Assembly: GCF_000002995.4 (NCBI RefSeq)
Contig: NW_025062477.1
Location: 3,149,879-3,213,878 of the forward strand
Source: Brugia malayi
Lineage: Eukaryota; Nematoda; Chromadorea; Rhabditida; Onchocercidae
Reading direction: 5' to 3'
Length of the DNA stretch: 64,000 bases
Positions within the stretch are counted from its first letter, which is position 1, and each line of letters opens with the position of its first letter. Below, piece by piece: positions 13,716-26,695 of the stretch. Position numbers and translations under genes: made by a program. The notes beneath the pieces were generated by a model, which searched no databases, was not told the DNA's origin, and worked only from the letters and a program-made list of their open reading frames with translations.

Positions 13716-15329
13716 AGGAATAAATGCGAAAAGAAGGTAAGAAAAAACTAAAACAGAACCTATAAAAAATGAGTGGGGGCATCTAAAACTACAATAAAAT
13801 TTATAAAAAAATATGTTACTAGTTAAAACTAAAAAAATGCGGCATGCTTTTTAATAATAAATCCAAAATTATATTTAAAGATCTAAAAATTCAAAAACAA
13901 TTCCAGTAAGAAATTTAAAAAAAATAGAAATTATAAAAGATAAAAAAAAAAAAACAAAATTAAAGCAAATAATTCAACCTTTAAATAAACCTCCCAAAAG
14001 TCGATAATTCAGACTAATTTCAATAATTTTCAAGATAATTCGAAAATTAAAAAGTTGAAGAGGGAATAGAAAATTGGGGAAATGAAAAAGATTATAAAAA
14101 CCCACAAATATTTAAAAATTTAAAAAAATCAGAAAAAAAACTAAAATTTAAATAACTCAGAAATTTTCAAAACTCAACGAGAACAAAAAATAAATCCCTA
14201 GAGAAGTTTCAAAATTTCTTAAAAATCTCAGACTCTACTAATTTTAAAATTATTCAATTAGTAATAAAAGATATCTAGATTACAAAAGCCAATTCAGAAA
14301 GCTTCACGATTTACGAATTTAAAATTTCTTTCAGAATTTCAAATGCTCCAAAATTTTCCTCACATACTAACTCATAAGTTACATCGAGGGTAGGTATAAC
14401 TCTACCTATACCTACTCTCGATCTCTTCTACCACAAAATAACTTATTGGATACCAAATGGTAATTCAACAAAAAAAATTAAACCTAGACATTATCAAATT
14501 ATTCAATGATATCACTATTTTCTAATTCGATAATTCAAAAAATCAGGTTAAATGTAAAAAAAAGCTTCAAAAATTACTCAGTTCCAAAAAAATATGTTAC
14601 TATCTAATATCTAATATGATATTAAAATATTCTAACAAGACAAAATAAACAAACACAATATTAGCAAAGACAACCAACAAACTTATTACAAGAAACGCAA
14701 AATCAAATATAAGTTGGTATCCAATACGCATAATAAATTAGATGAAAAATGAAAGAAATAACAGAAAAATTAACAGAAAAGAATTAGATAACACTAAAAT
14801 AAAAATGAAAACATACGTAGTAAAAAAGTATTAAAAATTACAGGTAAATTAATGTAAAATGTGAAAAATGGAAAAAAAAATCCATGGATTATTTCAAAAA
14901 AAAAAGAAACAAAATCATTAGTAATAACTAGAAAATTATTATAAACATCAAAAATTTCATAATAATAGTTAAATTAGAAACAATAAAATAGGACAATAAA
15001 CTTTTAAAAAAGTTAGTTGCCCAGAGAGGGCAAAAAAAAAAAAAAAATACAACAAAACACAACAAAAAACTGATAAAGAAAAAACAACTGAATTCAATCA
15101 AGTTTGATCTAAAGTAGCTATTTTCGAATTTTGTCCACGAAAAAGAAATCCCTTTCACAAACTTTTTGATTCTCAAATACACTACAAACAATTAATATTA
15201 ACACATGCTAGCATAAAATGAATGAGCTTCATGCCCATTTTTCCATATTTTTTATTCACAAAATTTACAATTTTTTATCAAACTCTGAATTCAGTTGCTT
15301 TTACACTGTTAATTATTACTAAAAACAAA
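13716..15329. other. A-rich intergenic stretch
   Basis: Strongly A-rich on the plus strand, with no supportable exon. It contains a 16-bp imperfect hairpin at 14383-14422. Confidence 0.6.
14383..14422. repeat. Short hairpin, 16-bp arms
   Basis: Arm 14383-14398 (ATCGAGGGTAGGTATA) pairs with 14407-14422 at 15 of 16 positions across an 8-nt loop. There is no T-run suggestive of a terminator; role unknown. Confidence 0.7.
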
Positions 15330-15525
15330 ATTTTTTTCACTGGTTTTTTTATTTTTTTTTTTTTTGATTTTTTTAATTTTGTTAATTTTTTTTTTATTTT
15401 TTTGATTTTTTTTGTTTTTTTTATTTTTTTTTTATTTTTTTGTTTTTTTTTTTGATTTTTTTTATTTTTTTCATTTTTTTTTGATTTTTTTTATTTTTTT
15501 AAATTTTTTTCATTTTTTTTTAGCG
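15330..15525. repeat. Poly-T low-complexity block
   Basis: About 190 bases of T runs (6-12 each) broken by single A, G or C, with essentially no other content. It sits immediately downstream of the last detectable exon of the minus-strand zinc-finger gene and may mark where that gene, or an inserted segment, is cut off. Confidence 0.85.
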
Positions 15526-15535
15526 CAATACTAAC

Positions 15536-17134
15536 CTGCTTCGGGCAGAAGACTGGAGAGCTGGGACAGGCAGTAGCAGGTCAGCCGCGTGAGGAGGGCC
15601 GGATGTTATCACTGGCCTGAAAGAAAAATTGCTGGTTAGAAAAACTATGAAATCCACTTTCTGAATGTTTTGTTTTCTGTACATTCGAATTTTTATTTCC
15701 TTTTCAATTTCAAATTTCTTAGATATTAATAGATATTAATAATAGATATTAATAATTTCTCACCTGGAATGAAGAGGTGGTTGGCATCCTCTTCTCTCCC
15801 CACTAAGTCAAGTCTGCGGCGCTTGACCTGCCTTTCGTTGATCACGGCCGCACACGCTCTCGGGCACCAATCGAGAGCGTGAACTTCTGTCGCCGCTCTC
15901 TTTTGCGCGGCCGTGAATCCGGGTGGCAGCAGGAGGTAATGGCCACAACGAGCGCAAAAACCTGAAATATTCATAATGAATTAGTCCGCCAACATTTAGA
16001 TAAATCAAATATGCTAATGTTTTTAAAAACTAATTGCAAATTCCGCTTAGAAGTACTTACCATCCTGCTTATGCATTCTCGAGGCGTGAATACGCCACCC
16101 TTTCAATGTGCCAAACTGCCTGCCGCAGATACCACACACTGAAAATAGAAGTGATTAGAAGAAGGATGGAAAATTTGTGACCGTTTTGAAACATTGTAAA
16201 GAAGAACATTGTGACATTTCACTCATAAATATGATTTTATCATTAAAAAATTAAAGTATGATTATATTCCTTTAAAATATTACAAACATAAAATCATCTT
16301 CTAACGTTATTAAAATTATAAATTACCGATGTTCCTCTCTTCATTCGCTTGAACCACCGTGTATGGTTCTGCTTGCGGCACTAGCAACTCCCGTCGGAGC
16401 TGCTCCGGAAGATCCCCTAAATCAGCGGGGTGGAATTCTTCCGGTGTTGCCGCAACCGATCTATGCGTCGCCAGAACCGGAACATTAATCGTCCTCGTCC
16501 TTCTGAAATAGTTTCAAATTTGGTTTAAATTATTCAGCAGATAAAATTAACAAAAAGTTAGCAATTGTTCTAGTTATTACTTTGTTTACTACATGGTCAC
16601 TACATTTATTTCAGATATCAAAGCTTACAGGACGAGTTCGCGAACCGATTCGACCGGTTCTGCAACGGCATTTGGTGCCACCGGTGCCTCAGTTTCTTCA
16701 TCGCTTTCCGGCAGAGGAGCCCACTCTGCTTCCGTTGGCCAATTCTCGGCCTCATCAGCATCATTAGTTTCAGGCAGAGGGGCCCACTCTGCCTCTTCTT
16801 CGTAAAGTACCTGCTCCTGAGGCACCGGTTCTTCTCCATCCTGCCCTTCGACCTCCGACCTCCTCTCCGTATCCTCCAAGCAGGTTAGGAGCAGGTCTTC
16901 AATCTGAAAAGACCACATTTTAAGAAAGTACTTTCTATAACTCTTCATATAAATTAGAAGTATAACTCTTTCTATAATCCTTAATTGATGACAAAAAAGA
17001 AAAATGAATTTACCTGCTCCCTTTCGCGCATATATTCCTGTAATGCTTGGAGCATTACAGGTTCACGTTCCAAATATACCAGAACGTCGGAAATAGTCCG
17101 ACGTTCTGGATTTTGGGCGACACGCGAGCCCGCT
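15536..17134 (-). CDS. C2H2 zinc-finger protein, partial, GC-rich
   Basis: Six exons chain in phase on the minus strand: 17014-17134, 16629-16903, 16327-16502, 16061-16138, 15764-15961 and 15536-15611 (or -15616). The central piece has an acidic region with two EAEWAPLPE repeats. Then comes a classical finger, C-x2-C-x12-H-x4-H, in CGICGRQFGTLKGWRIHASR followed by MH, split across the third and fourth exons. The next exon follows at once with CARCGHYLLLPPGF, a KRRRLDL basic patch and further cysteines. No start codon was found: the first exon has a splice acceptor upstream, and the next sequence is repeat copy B. No end was found either, because the last exon has a donor and then poly-T. GC content is far above every neighbour, suggesting a different origin. 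Fingers of this kind occur in retrotransposon N-termini (R2/R4/NeSL types) and in host nuclear proteins. I see no reverse transcriptase, so identity stays open. Confidence 0.75.
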
Positions 17135-17272
17135 CTATAAAATTATCAAATTAATCAAATGCAAATTGATGATAAAACAACGCCAAATTATGCGTTCCAA
17201 TTATATTAAAATTGATCACAATACTACTTATATCAATCATCAAATACCTTGCAATTTTTCTTTAACGCAATT

Positions 17273-18347
17273 CTAATTTTAGAAAAAAAAATTGAAAAAA
17301 TAATTTATAAAAACATTTCCTACTTAAGTAATATTTCCTATTGAAGGGATATATGAAAATATCTACTTACTTCCTTTTGATGCATTCGATAAACGGCGCT
17401 ATGATTCTCAGCATGTCGCACAAAAATTGTATTTTTCCTGAAATTAATTTCTCGATTATATTTTGGAAAATTTCGCACAATCTCATCTTTTTTAAGTCAT
17501 CAAATACCCTACAATTTTTTTTTTAACCCAGTTCCAATTTAAGAAAAAAAAAAGTTGAAAAAATCATTTATGAGAATCATTTAAAACATTTCCTACTGAA
17601 GTAATACTCTCTCGCGCTCGGAGAATATATGCAAATATCTTATCTTACTTAATTTGCACGAAAACTCGGTGTATACCATTCAACCCATTTGCCCTTCACA
17701 GGGAATATCATTTGATCATATTCTCGATCTCTCTAACACATCCCAATCTGATGTCAGTCGTCATACTACGCTGGTTGCCATCATCTTCACGTCCATGGTT
17801 CTTATGTATCCTTTTTTTATTTATTATTAAGTTATGGTTGTATTAAGATTCTTTTTGTTTCGATTACATGCCTGAATATCATTTGGTTATTTCCAACGAA
17901 TCGTTTTTTTTTTTTTTTTTTGAGGTATGTTGTTGAATAAAAATGCATTGATTCAAGCTAATCAGCCATTTATTGTTTTTAATTGCTATTAACAGAATTA
18001 GCAATTTCTTATTGTTGTGATACCAATTCATTTGAATCATTTTGCAGTAATTATGTATTACCACTTTTCATCGTTAGTTATTAATATATATTAATTCTGT
18101 TTGATTTCTGTTTTGATTAAAAATTCTGCTATAATTGTTTGAAATTGTTGAAGTTAATAAAATGTTAATAGTGACACAATTTCACCACTTATATAATTTT
18201 TGGACTACACATAGGACTATGTCTAGTTATTAGGCTTCTGTTATGCTTGCTAATATGCATTCTACTAGACATCTGTGATTTTAAAAGTTTTTTAACGTGA
18301 CTTTATAAATTTTGACTGCTTACGTAGCTGTGAGATCGACAGGAGAC
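17273..18347. repeat. Copy B of the ~1.07 kb dispersed repeat
   Basis: Near-identical to 1-1075 in the same orientation, offset 17272 bases. It begins within ~140 bp upstream of the first detectable exon of the minus-strand zinc-finger gene. The sequence just left of it (17238-17280) resembles the internal segment at ~17498, showing the diverged ~260 bp internal tandem duplication. Confidence 0.95.
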
Positions 18348-19350
18348 GTTGAATGGTGAATGTTTTAGTTAAGAAAGAATTTCCAAAAATAATAGCAATT
18401 GTGTTTCTTAACGATATGCGTATAAAATTAATACTCCATATAACAATGGAAAGCTCATCTAAAGGAATCGCAAACTAATTTTCCAGGTTCAAATATTTCT
18501 GCCGCGTTCTCGCTTTCGAATTTGCTTTTACCGCGCGCACTCCCTAGCGAATTTCTATTTTTACCACATTCTCCTAAGTATGTCTGTCACTCGCACTTAT
18601 CACGAATTTCTATTTTTGCCCTCCCAAATTTCTATTTCTGCAAGCACAAAATATTATAGAGCAATATTATGATTCAATATTCTGAGGAAGAATTTTACTT
18701 GCCCAGTTTCTTTTTTTTTTTTGATAGCTTTCTAAAAATTATCCTTCAGCTCTAATGAAATAATCGAATTTCCATTATTAATTGTTGTGGCGGTTATTAT
18801 TTCATAACAGCCACAAACTATTTCTGTATTCTCATTTATATTTATTCAATTAAAAACAGACAGAATAATCTTGCAAATGCATTACAATATTTCACTACTA
18901 CCATTATGATCCCAAGCAAAAATCATTTACATGAAAGTTGCATCATTTAAGACACATATGGAGTTTGAATACCTTTGACTAATTGGAAAAAATAAATAAT
19001 ACAGAGTGTCTCCTCAACTTTATAGAGCTACCGATGTTTTCTTGTTTCTCAAATATATTGCCTATACATTCGCAAAACTTCTACTCAAAAATGATATAAA
19101 ATGTGATAGTGAAAAGTTACTAGAACTATAGTTTCACATCGATCACCGTTACTCTGTCAATTCTAGAAAAATTCCTTAATGGACATAAGACGATTACCTC
19201 CTTTACCTTCTTTGAAACTATCTTTTTGATACCCATAGAAAAAATAATACACACCAACATTAAGATGTTCAAGATACAAATGAAATCTATGAACAGGATG
19301 CGCTTGTAACGAGACAAATCATCTCAATGATTCCACATAACTTCTTTCTT
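18348..19350. other. Intergenic, weak short repeats
   Basis: No gene seen. Around 18530-18640 the phrase 'gaatttctatttttacc' recurs three to four times with drift, in slightly GC-richer sequence. The rest is 3' flank of the lectin gene. Confidence 0.5.
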
Positions 19351-20071
19351 CTAGTTCTTGTATGAAGGGCCTAAAATAGAAAAAATCATCCGAATAAAAG
19401 TATAATACAAATTTGAAATATTGACCTAGAAAGCGACTAAAAAGGATAACAGAAGTGTTACAGTTACTCCGGATGCTTTTTTACAATGAAAGCTAAAATG
19501 ATCACTAAAATATTTGTTTAAGCATTTAATTAATGTGAATAATATGCATACCCATGATTTCGTGATTAGTTGAAATCAAAATGGATACCCGGAAAAATTT
19601 TTTACCAGTAAAGTTTTCCGCAAAAAAACTTTTTTTTTTTCCGAATAACCCAGGAAAGCGACTGATTAAAAATTTCAATGTGGGTTTACAAAACTCACTC
19701 TGACATACAAACATTTTCGGTGAGCGGAAGTTATCACAGTCAGCAGTCATCCACTCTCCTGCGTAAGCTGCGTAAACACAATTTTTGTTGTCTGTTATAT
19801 CCGGTTGTCCTGTACGCCAAAAGAAAAAATGTGCTCGAGTTCCATAGGTACTAGTATCCCAATACCAATCCCTCTTTCCTGCAGGAATATGCTACCAACT
19901 TTAATCTCGAAGTTTATATGAAATAAAACCAACTGATCCTAAGGTGATATTTTAGCCACGAACTCTCATCTACAATTCCATGCAATGTATTAAAAATAAC
20001 AAGCAGTCAAATAGAAGAGAAAATCGTAAGTTAAGAAGCAAAAAGGATTTGCTATATTCTCAACATTTACC

Positions 20072-20108
<37 letters not shown>

Positions 20109-23100
20109 GATGAATTTACTAAGCTTCTCTAAATCCTGAATAATGAATTATGGAAACTCTACAATCAAATGTTATAGAGTCGTAGTCACCGAAATAAAAT
20201 TATACCTCTTCTCAATCCAAGCCAGAACGACTTCCCACCAGCAAGTCCTGTAAATAAATTTTTATTAAGGCCTAACAAACCTTCAATAAAAATGTTCAGT
20301 CAGTTATAAAATTTCAATAATGAAAAAATAGATTATTATCGAGTAGTTAACAATTCTCCCCTCAATTATGACTTTCAAATAAATTTTCATATAATTCAAA
20401 ACATATATTTCTTTAAAGAAACAATAACAAATACTGGCTCAATCTTACCATAAGCTGTATGTGCCTCCTCCTTATTCCTAATTTTGACTATTTCACTATC
20501 CAATAAATTGCAAACTGTTCGGATTGCAAAACGAGGCATGAAGTTAGTAAAACCCTGAAACAGTACTACGTTAGTATGTCTGCAAATCCTACTATTTCAG
20601 ACAAATTAAGACTCATTCATTCTATAAATAGACATAGAAAAATATTGAATGATAATAGGTTTAGTATTATATATAATATAACTATTCTTAAGTATGACGT
20701 ATGCTGCATGCATTAATCTCCTTGCAAATCTTTCTGCTCTACAATGACACCTAGTCATGCATAATATCAGAATGTTCAAGAACTTTCGATGAGATAAACA
20801 ATCTAAGGTTAACGCCAACCCAAAATGACGATATAAGGCCGAAATTGTAGCTAAATAGATGATTAAAAAAATATAAAAACGAACCGCGATATAGCAGTAG
20901 TCATGACGATAAACAAATGATGTTTGACATTTCTGACCTAAAACAAAAATCATCTAGATGATGACCAGATAAAGAAACAATTTAATAATACCAGATATTT
21001 TGCAGAATTGAATTGCAGTAAGTAGAAAGCAGGAACAGAAAACATTGCTTGAACAGCAGAACTATCCACAATATTTCTATTAAAAGGATAAGTTTATGTG
21101 AAAAAAGGTGCTTCCAAAGAATTTCAAAATGTTTGTAGAATAAAGTACAAAAATGAACGAAAGAAATAAAAGTTTCTTGGCACCACCCTAATTCAATACT
21201 AATTTTTAACTTTATCACTGAATTTTGAGCTAATTATACTCATCTAAATTAAGCTATAATTATATCTAATCAAAAACCGCATTTCATTCAAAGTGTAAAA
21301 ATTAGCAATATTTTCAATAAATCTTTTACACAACTAATAATAATATCTGTTAAAAATGCTCCCTATTTAACAGTCAAAGAACTGACCTCTGTATGCAGTG
21401 GCATTATTCGGAACGGATGACCGAGACACTTTTTCTGAAATAAGAGAAAAAAATAAATAGGAGATCACCAACATTGTCTCATTAATCGATGCAACTTCTT
21501 CTCTTCTATCTTTCTATCCTTTCTAAAACATATCGAACAGTTTTTTTTTTTTTTCTTCTTTCTTTGTTTTGCCATACACAATTTCTTTTTCAATGATTGC
21601 TCCTGGTCTTTCCTGAAGTAATGTTTTCCAATTTGCGTAAAATCTCGGTAATATGTCTCTCCATGATTCATCTGTTACTAATCCATCATAACAAATTACT
21701 CAAATTGAACATTTTCGAAAAGAGCAATTCCTAATAATTATCATTATTGTATGCCTCATTTTAATTCATAAATAATACTTAATTTTGCAGAAAAAACGTG
21801 ATTTAATCTCCCTTTGATCAGGAATATTCCAATTCACAAACACTTTCTCGACCTCTTCTGTTCCTTCTTTAACCCAACCACCGCGTACAGCCAAGTCTGA
21901 AAATCGTTAATATTAATAATAACAATGGTAATAATAATAAATAAATCGATAATAAAGTATGTGATGAGATGAACTGAAATGTAAAAAAGGTATTCATACG
22001 ACATTCTTCCATAAGTTATAAATTACTTATTGCATGGAGTATGTAACCTTCTGAGAGCAAGATAGTTCACTTAAATTTAGCTAATCGGAAAAACTTAGAA
22101 GACTGAATGCTATTCACTTCTTAATCTCTTGATGATATCACTTTTTTTCTGACCTTATATCAGTTATTTTTAACCTTTTCCCATTTTTAAAAGAAAAAAG
22201 AAAAAAAAAACCATGCCTATTGGCAGTTCCATTCACTTTACTAAATTAATAAGGATGTAATCCTTACATGACAACAAAGCACTTTCAGGTGACAGAGCAG
22301 TCTCATTCCCTCTGTCTGGAGGATAAGCTAATTCTGCCTTTAATTCCGTACACTCCGATATTGCATCATTGAACGTCATTTCTTTTGTCGACTTAAAAAG
22401 AAACTATTTTTTTCAGATTTTTTAAATTCTAATTAATATTTGATATCACTCCTAGAACTGTATGCCGTGAATACAACAGAAAATTAGATGACTTTCCAAA
22501 ATAGAGATAAGCTCAAGATTTTGTGAAGAAATTGAAATATTTAGTGCTGCAGACTTATGGATATGATTTCAATCACTTTATGCTCATTTGTCAACCGATT
22601 AATGATAAACAAAAAACACATCAAATGACCAACAATCCCAACAAGTAATTTCAAACACTCACATGATAGCGTAGTTTCATCTCATAAAAAGTTCCACTGA
22701 GATTTAATTAATTAGAGAACAAGGAAGATTTACAATGACAAATAAATGTTACTACTTCTTAACATACCTATAATTTCACAATTTGTAAAATTTCGCATTA
22801 CCACTTTATCTTTTATTCCATCCAAAAATGTTTCCTCTCCTCAAGTGATACCTCAAAACAGTCAGCTTCTGCACTATGATATCAGAATAGACATACCGAG
22901 CAGTAGAAAGCGCTATACCAATAAAACCAGTTATCACCATCGCAATCGAATTCTAAAAACTCTGTTCTAATGAAAGTAAAAAAGAAAACGAAAAAAAAAT
23001 GTATTCAACTAATTTAGATTTTCAAAAATAATATCATGCATTGAGAATGATATTATCATCATAACACACCTTAATTCATGCATTATTTGCACATTTCGCC

Positions 23101-26100
23101 TTGTAAAGAACAACCTAATTAGTTAATTCTAATAATTCTAATTATATCAAGAAGTACGATTTAATTAATGCTGTAAAACTAAAGCAATAGCAATAAACCG
23201 ATAGCTTAACTGAGTAAAAATCTGAACATAACTGAGTAAAAAAAAAAAAAAAACTGAACAAACTGTTTTGAGATACTTGAAATAACTACAGGTTCAATGA
23301 AACAAAACCTAATCAACATATAATCAATCTCTCCTTAGACAGATTTTTCCATGAAAATTTCATTGTTCTCTCGAGCAGATATATTGGATTTTTTTAAGGT
23401 TCTTCAGATAATACTTCTTCAAATAATACTACTCTCTCATCGTGTTATCAACTTTTCATTTCACAAAAAGAGATAATCCAAAATTCCTAACCACTGAAAC
23501 GCTGAACTGGCAAACAATTTTCATACAAATCGCAGAATTCATCAAACCGACATGCATCACATTCTGAAAGAAATCAACTCACAATGTGCAACGGTTATTT
23601 TCTTTAAATTTTTTTCTTCCTTTTTGAAGAAAGGATAGACATATAACGTATCATAGCCATTGTTCTCCTCCCAACATAGTTAGATGAGAAAGAAATTTGC
23701 ATTAATGAGGAAATCATCTGCCGTTAGAAAATTTCAAAGCAAGCAGTGCTGCAGTCTTCATTTTAAGCAGCAGTGCAAATCACTGAAGTGTAATGAATTG
23801 GAATATAAACGTACGTAACGTCATGACATAAAGAAGAAAGTATAATATTCAAAATTGATAACTAAATCAGAATGAATTGAACAATAACAAACGATAATAA
23901 GCTTTGATGCAGACTAATGTGTTGGATGCTGATACTTTACGCTCTATGTTACATTTAAAATATCGCGAAAGAACTCATTTTTATAAAATGATCCTGTGAA
24001 GATTATGCTGAAGTATGACGACTCAATCTTAATGTCGATGATAAAATTAATTGTTTTAATTACCCACTTCATAACATTTAATGCTTACCAAATGGAACAC
24101 TTCGCCGATACGTACATTCAAATCTACGACATACAAATTTCATTGTAGGACTATTGCCACACTCTAAGGATACACGACAAGCTGAAAAATATATTTTGTC
24201 ACCCTCTTCTCCACCTCTCTTCGTTTCATCAACCAGATAAGAAGGGAAACATGTTTATTCCGGAATTTTTTTCACTAGCTTAAAGAATCTTTGATCATAC
24301 AAGAAACTCAAAGAGTGACCAGAAGGAATTAAAACAAGAAATAGATTACCTCGAACACTTTAAACAAATATTCTGTGCATGTTTGCTGATATTACGCATG
24401 AAAACATGTTCAAGCAATATTATCGTATTATTATATCTTGTCAAAAATGGCTAGTAATTTTGAGGATATACAATTAGACTAAAATAACTGCAATATCGGT
24501 TTAGCAACAAAAACTTACTTCGATGATGCAGTGACCATTTTCCTTCCTTGCATCCACCATCTGAGGCACATTTTGCACGAAAAGTACAATCATTATCATT
24601 CTTACAACCTGAATTATAATAACAAGCTATTAAAAATCAAATAATTGTATAATTAGATAATTAGTTATCTTCTCTGAGAAAACACAAAAAAAAAAAACTT
24701 TAAGCTTACGTTCTCTAACAGTAATCCAAAATGGCTGATAACAAGTTCCTCTTATGCATGTGCTATATCGTGAGCAACTATTGTCCTTACCACAAGCTGT
24801 AATTAATTTGGTCATATTCTTTACGCCAGTATAAATTCTCATATGACTCTATGAAATTAAACATTTGTTTGCCTTTTTTTTCTTGAAAATTTATCATTTG
24901 CAAAAGAAAACAACTTGTGAGAATTCATATTAGATAAAAATCCATTTAATGCCTATGTAATAATTGTAAGCAAACAAATCCCATCCTTTTCCAATATAAA
25001 CCCAATCATAAAAAACAATTTCAAGCCTGTGTAACATACATTTGAATTCAGTACGTGCAAACGGTGGTGGAAGCTGGCATACATATGAGCGAATTTTTTC
25101 ATACTCGAATTCGATTTCACGACATTGGGCATTCTCAAAACCTGTTACTTTCGCGCAAAAATCTGGTGCTTCATGTTTGCATGCTAAAATAACAGATGTA
25201 AGCGAGAAACAGCACTCATTGTGTTAGTTAGACTATCACTGGCTAGACTATCACTGGCTCACGCTTAATTCTTGACTTAATATATGCAATGTTTTCTTGG
25301 TTTGTATAATTTGTAAAGATATTTTACCAACAAAAATTCAGTTTAAAACAGGAAAAATTACGGATATGAGTGAACGATTCCACTACATATCTGCTATCAG
25401 ACATATTATAACACTTCTTATAATAACCACATTTGAAACCAGATGGACAATTTGCATCAGTGTAGCAATGATCTGAAAATGAATAACTTTACTCAATTAT
25501 GCAAAGTTATTTACTTTCTAAATAACTTTAAAGTTAGATTCCAATTATTGTCCAAAAACCATAGTACTGCAATAGCTAGCGTTAGGTGTTTGAAATCAAT
25601 TGCAATGTGGAATAAATATGTGCAGTTTAAAACAGGAAAAACTACGAAAATAAATGAAATTTAGTAACATGGATGTGCCTATATAAGCATACATTAATCC
25701 TTCAAAATACAAAAAAAGTAAGTATCCTGACAAGTCATATACTTTAATTTTTATAAGAAAAATTAACTTAACAGATAAGCTGGCAAAATCGTAGTTATCA
25801 CATTTCACAAGCAGAACTACCAATTTGTAAACATGAAAACCTAGCTTATCTGCAAATCTGACACTATAAAAGCATAATAATGATAAGCAACCAGGTCGAA
25901 GCTTAGCCAAATCATTAACCAAAGGAAGGCGTTGTTGACATGAGCCACCCCGACATACTTGCTTTGTGGGACAATCGTCGTCAACGTAACAATCTTTAAT
26001 AAGCACATCATTTTTATATCAACAATTAAAATCAATTTTATTTTACAAAGAAATTGGATGTGCTAAAAATTATAGCACTTCCCTAGTTGGTAAATTTTAT

Positions 26101-26695
26101 TGCAATTTTATAGGTGCTTTTTTCAATGTCACCTTAGTTTTATTCGTCTAATCCGTTTTAAGCAAACAAAAAATGCATACATGAGGATATATTCTGCAGG
26201 TTTAATTATCATAAAATAACAAACAGTTATGAATATTAAAATATGAACGTTTACTTTCAATTTCCATTCTACCGGATATCACTTTGCCTAATTTTCCAAC
26301 GCAGCGACGCCATTCACATCGTCCACTGTCGCAATCGTTATTGGTCCTACATTTTTCTGAAAATATATTAAGGTCCTTTTTTTAATTACAAAAATAATCA
26401 TTGTACCATTCTTAGAAGCCAATTTCAATAAAATGAAAGTACAACTGGAAAAAAAGATGGGAAAGGAAAACACAAAGTTTCGGACTGCAGTAGATGAACT
26501 TGAAAACATATTCTATTTGAATATTCGCTTTCAAGTAATCATAAACAAAGGATCACAACGAAACAAAAACGTAAAGATTTATGCTCTTTGAAGAAAGCAA
26601 TCAAAAATGAGGAATATCTCTCAAGTGAAGAACTCACCGCACGAAACATTCACGAAGAAATTTAAAAGTATAGCTAATAGAAGGGAAGGTATCAT
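19351..26695 (-). CDS. Secreted cysteine-module / C-type lectin protein
   Basis: Eighteen exons join in frame to 523 residues: 26638-26695, 26255-26356, 25892-25993, 25362-25472, 25055-25183, 24710-24796, 24519-24608, 24089-24181, 23492-23563, 22897-22952, 22268-22391, 21798-21896, 21387-21434, 20885-20937, 20449-20554, 20206-20247, 19699-19878 and 19351-19370. It starts MIPSLLLAILLNFFVNVSC, a signal peptide. The start is fixed because only this frame joins exon 2 without a stop. Exons 2-9 each encode one short module with about four cysteines (for example CRTNNDCDSGRCEWRRC, CGKDNSCSRYSTCIRGTC). A degenerate lectin-like domain follows (~282-400), then a clearer one (~400-518) with RFAIRTVCNLLDSEIVKI, FWLGLRRG, a QPD motif (GQPDITD) and MFVCQS. 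QPD suggests galactose-type binding, but the usual WND is replaced by WMTAD, so calcium-dependent sugar binding is uncertain. There is no membrane anchor. Weakest splices: exon 3 acceptor (AAAG), exon 14 donor and the 20-nt last exon. Confidence 0.88.

Noticed and set aside
15222..15455. 77-residue Phe-rich frame
   Set aside because: Pure translation of the poly-T block.
16582..16805. Plus-strand frames of 61-70 residues
   Set aside because: Antisense shadows of the GC-rich minus-strand zinc-finger exon 16629-16903, which has good splice sites and in-phase neighbours.
19126..19317. Minus-strand frame with a membrane-helix-like stretch, considered as an anchor for the lectin
   Set aside because: The strong acceptor at 19371 leads in phase to an earlier stop (PSYKN), and no good acceptor joins the hydrophobic frame.
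25596..26006. 136-residue uninterrupted minus-strand frame
   Set aside because: Only 25892-25993 is an exon; the rest is intron read-through, shown by the module pattern and the phase-1 donor.
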